A DNA stretch of 64,000 nucleotides, from NCBI RefSeq assembly GCF_001431315.2, contig NZ_LKHV02000001.1, positions 1,550,001-1,614,000 of the forward strand. The letters are read 5' to 3'. Made by a program: the position numbers and the translations under genes. This DNA comes from Candidatus Berkiella cookevillensis (GTDB taxonomy: Bacteria > Pseudomonadota > Gammaproteobacteria > Berkiellales > Berkiellaceae). This document shows, piece after piece, positions 62,509 to 64,000 of this stretch. The stretch's first letter is position 1. Each line of letters begins with the position of its first letter. A model generated the notes under the pieces. It had not been told where the DNA came from, ran no database searches, and saw only the letters and a program-made list of their open reading frames with translations.

Positions 62509-63858
62509 TTAAGCGGACAATAGCGGATTTACATGACTTATATCGGACACATACTGCTCAATAAAAGATCCCCATTTTAACCAAGCTTCCTTTTGTTCCT
62601 GGGCATATACTGCATGCTGATAGGTTGCAACAAGCTTGTTTAATGGTTGATGGTTGAGCATTTTTTCAATGACATGTGGTGCAGTCTTAAGATACTCACC
62701 CCATCCAGTGGCAGCAGAACGACGAAGATCGTGAACTGTGAAAGGTTTTAAATCTGCGAGTGGCGCAACTTTCTTAGTCCCTTTTGTACCCCTAAGCTTT
62801 GCAATCGTACTAGTAAGACTATCTTCGTGAATATGACAGTCTTGGCTTTGACGTCCCGTGTCAAACACGAATTGTGATTCACCTGAAATTTGTTTAATTT
62901 TTTTGAGAAGGCTTATTGCTAAGTCTGAAAGATAGACTGTATGTGCTCGACGATTTTTGGTTCTTTCCCAAGGTAATATCCAAATTCCTGAATTGAGATC
63001 CAATTCATCCCAACGCATTCCAGCCACCTCACCACGTCGTGCACCAGTTAAGATCAATATCTTAATTGCCGTAGACGACATAATTGACATTGTATTTTGA
63101 ACGGCTAGTCCATTTTGGATAATGGTTCCTTGGTCTAATACTTGCCATAGTAGATTCAATTCTTGCAATGAAAGGACTCGATCGCGAGGACGGCCAGCGG
63201 TGGCCGAAAAATCCTTGGGCTTTAAAATACGGGCAGGATTCTCATCAATATAATGTCGAGCAAGCCCATAATCCAGCATCATATTCAAAGTAGTTAGTGC
63301 TTTGCGTGTTTCTTCTCTTGTCCCCCTACGTACCATCGCATCTAATGCTTGCGCTAGGTGTGCACGGTGGATATTCTTTGCCAAGATAGCACCAAGGGTG
63401 TTTTTAAGGTGCAAACGCCAGCGATCTTCGTGCTGTTTAATCCATTTTGGTGTTATTTGCGCTGCAATTTTGATATGTTCAATCCACTTATCAAATAATA
63501 CCTGCATTGTAATGGCTTGAGCGTTTTGCACTTTAATCGCTGCTCTAGCTTGTCTTGGATCAATGCCTTCAGAAACCTGCTTGCGAAGCACTGAAAGCAT
63601 AGAACGTGCTTCTTTTAATGAGACATCATTTAGTGCGCCAATTGTCATTTGTTGTAATTTTCGGCTGCCCGTTAAACGAAAACAATAGAGCCAACTTTTT
63701 GCACCTGTTGGGCGAATTCTCAGAAATAGTCCATTACCATCCGATAATCTATATTCTACGTTTTTAGACGCAGCGTGTTGAATTAATTTAGCATTAAGCT
63801 TACTCATTGATTCTGGGGTACCCTGTCCTCTGATAATAGGGTATTTTCCGCATCCCAT
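62509..63858 (-). CDS. tyrosine-type integrase (DUF4102/P4-like)
   Basis: 449 residues. The N-terminal DUF4102 arm-binding domain (DGNGLFLRIRPTGAKSWLYC, then FRLTGSRKLQQMTIGAL) is followed by the SAM-like core-binding domain and the catalytic domain. The catalytic residues are visible: R in LTGARRGEVAGMRWDE, H..R in VHDLRRSAATGW, then H and the nucleophilic Y region in LVATYQHAVYAQEQ. This class integrates into tRNA 3' ends; tRNA-Arg stands ~1.4 kb away. The first ATG is four bases after the upstream gene's stop; ATG 63807 (MSKLNAKLIQ) is an alternative start. Confidence 0.93.
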   Translation of the reverse strand: MGCGKYPIIRGQGTPESMSKLNAKLIQHAASKNVEYRLSDGNGLFLRIRPTGAKSWLYCFRLTGSRKLQQMTIGALNDVSLKEARSMLSVLRKQVSEGIDPRQARAAIKVQNAQAITMQVLFDKWIEHIKIAAQITPKWIKQHEDRWRLHLKNTLGAILAKNIHRAHLAQALDAMVRRGTREETRKALTTLNMMLDYGLARHYIDENPARILKPKDFSATAGRPRDRVLSLQELNLLWQVLDQGTIIQNGLAVQNTMSIMSSTAIKILILTGARRGEVAGMRWDELDLNSGIWILPWERTKNRRAHTVYLSDLAISLLKKIKQISGESQFVFDTGRQSQDCHIHEDSLTSTIAKLRGTKGTKKVAPLADLKPFTVHDLRRSAATGWGEYLKTAPHVIEKMLNHQPLNKLVATYQHAVYAQEQKEAWLKWGSFIEQYVSDISHVNPLLSA

Positions 63859-63862
63859 TTCA

Positions 63863-64000
63863 TTATTTGGCCTCGACTATTTTAGCAATTATCTTTTCAA
63901 GTCGTTCTACCCTTTCATCTGTCCCAGTTTGATAAGGTGACAAATGACCTGGTAAAGCGTTTATAAAATAGGTGTTTTTTTGATAATCTTTAAATTTCTT
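63863..64000 (-). CDS. hypothetical protein, C-terminal end (partial)
   Basis: A frame enters from the right edge and ends at TAA (63863-63865), giving 45 residues ending in a charged helix (DERVERLEKIIAKIVEAK). It precedes the integrase by four bases on the same strand, so the two are probably translated from one mRNA. It is not recognised. Confidence 0.55.
   Translation of the reverse strand, partial: KKFKDYQKNTYFINALPGHLSPYQTGTDERVERLEKIIAKIVEAK

Overview
This AT-rich window comes from a gammaproteobacterial chromosome. The gene order of the flagellar cluster is Pseudomonas/Legionella-like: flgBCDEFGHIJKL, fliC, flaG, fliD, fliS, fliT-like, fleQ, fleS, fleR, fliE-J, fliK, fliM-R, flhB, flhA, flhF, flhG, fliA, motC, motD, then a DUF2802 gene, with the ccm genes beyond. 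The base composition, the absence of chemotaxis genes and the Sel1/TPR lipoproteins are compatible with a Legionellales-like, host-associated organism. That placement is an inference; no rRNA or other phylogenetic marker was read.

Layout. 1-13.4 kb holds accessory and housekeeping genes: the end of a TerC-family gene, a Thr/Pro/His-rich membrane protein, a tail-anchored methyltransferase/TPR protein with ttcA, an AsmA-family protein, a Sel1-repeat lipoprotein, a RAYT (Y1) transposase with flanking inverted repeats, a YheT-type hydrolase, a large TPR lipoprotein resembling PrsT, a PAPS-reductase-like PP-loop protein and a GTG-started 41-aa membrane peptide. 13.5-16.2 kb is ccmABCDE, read on the minus strand; ccmF/G/H do not follow. 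sohB sits alone at 16.4-17.5 kb, followed by a block of intergenic palindromic repeats.

17.9-58.1 kb is one almost uninterrupted minus-strand flagellar supercluster. It encodes rod, hook, junction, filament, rings, C-ring, export gate, ATPase, number/placement control (FlhF/FlhG), sigma-28 and the stator. flgA, flgM, flgN and a PilZ (YcgR-like) gene run divergently at 58.4-60.8 kb. Sigma-54-type promoters (GG-N10-GC) are visible before fleSR, fliM, flgB, flgA and fliD, and a weaker one lies before fliK. A sigma-28-type promoter precedes the flagellin. Palindromic 14-bp GTC(A)-N6-type boxes resembling the Pseudomonas FleQ site lie at matching distances from several of the sigma-54 promoters. 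The FleQ protein itself lacks its N-terminal receiver-like domain. The che genes are missing from both places where relatives carry them, and fliL is missing between fliK and fliM.

The most unusual observation is a ~185-residue module inserted in three different axial proteins: FlgE (hook), FlgK (HAP1) and FlgL (HAP3). The oversized flagellin carries related Flagellin_IN-type repeats. The whole outer flagellum therefore seems to be built with one surface domain.

61.0-64.0 kb is the start of a genomic island: tRNA-Arg(CCT), an IS30 element whose transposase has an in-frame TAG, a small ribbon-helix-helix-like gene truncated by that IS, and a DUF4102-type tyrosine integrase with a partial upstream gene.
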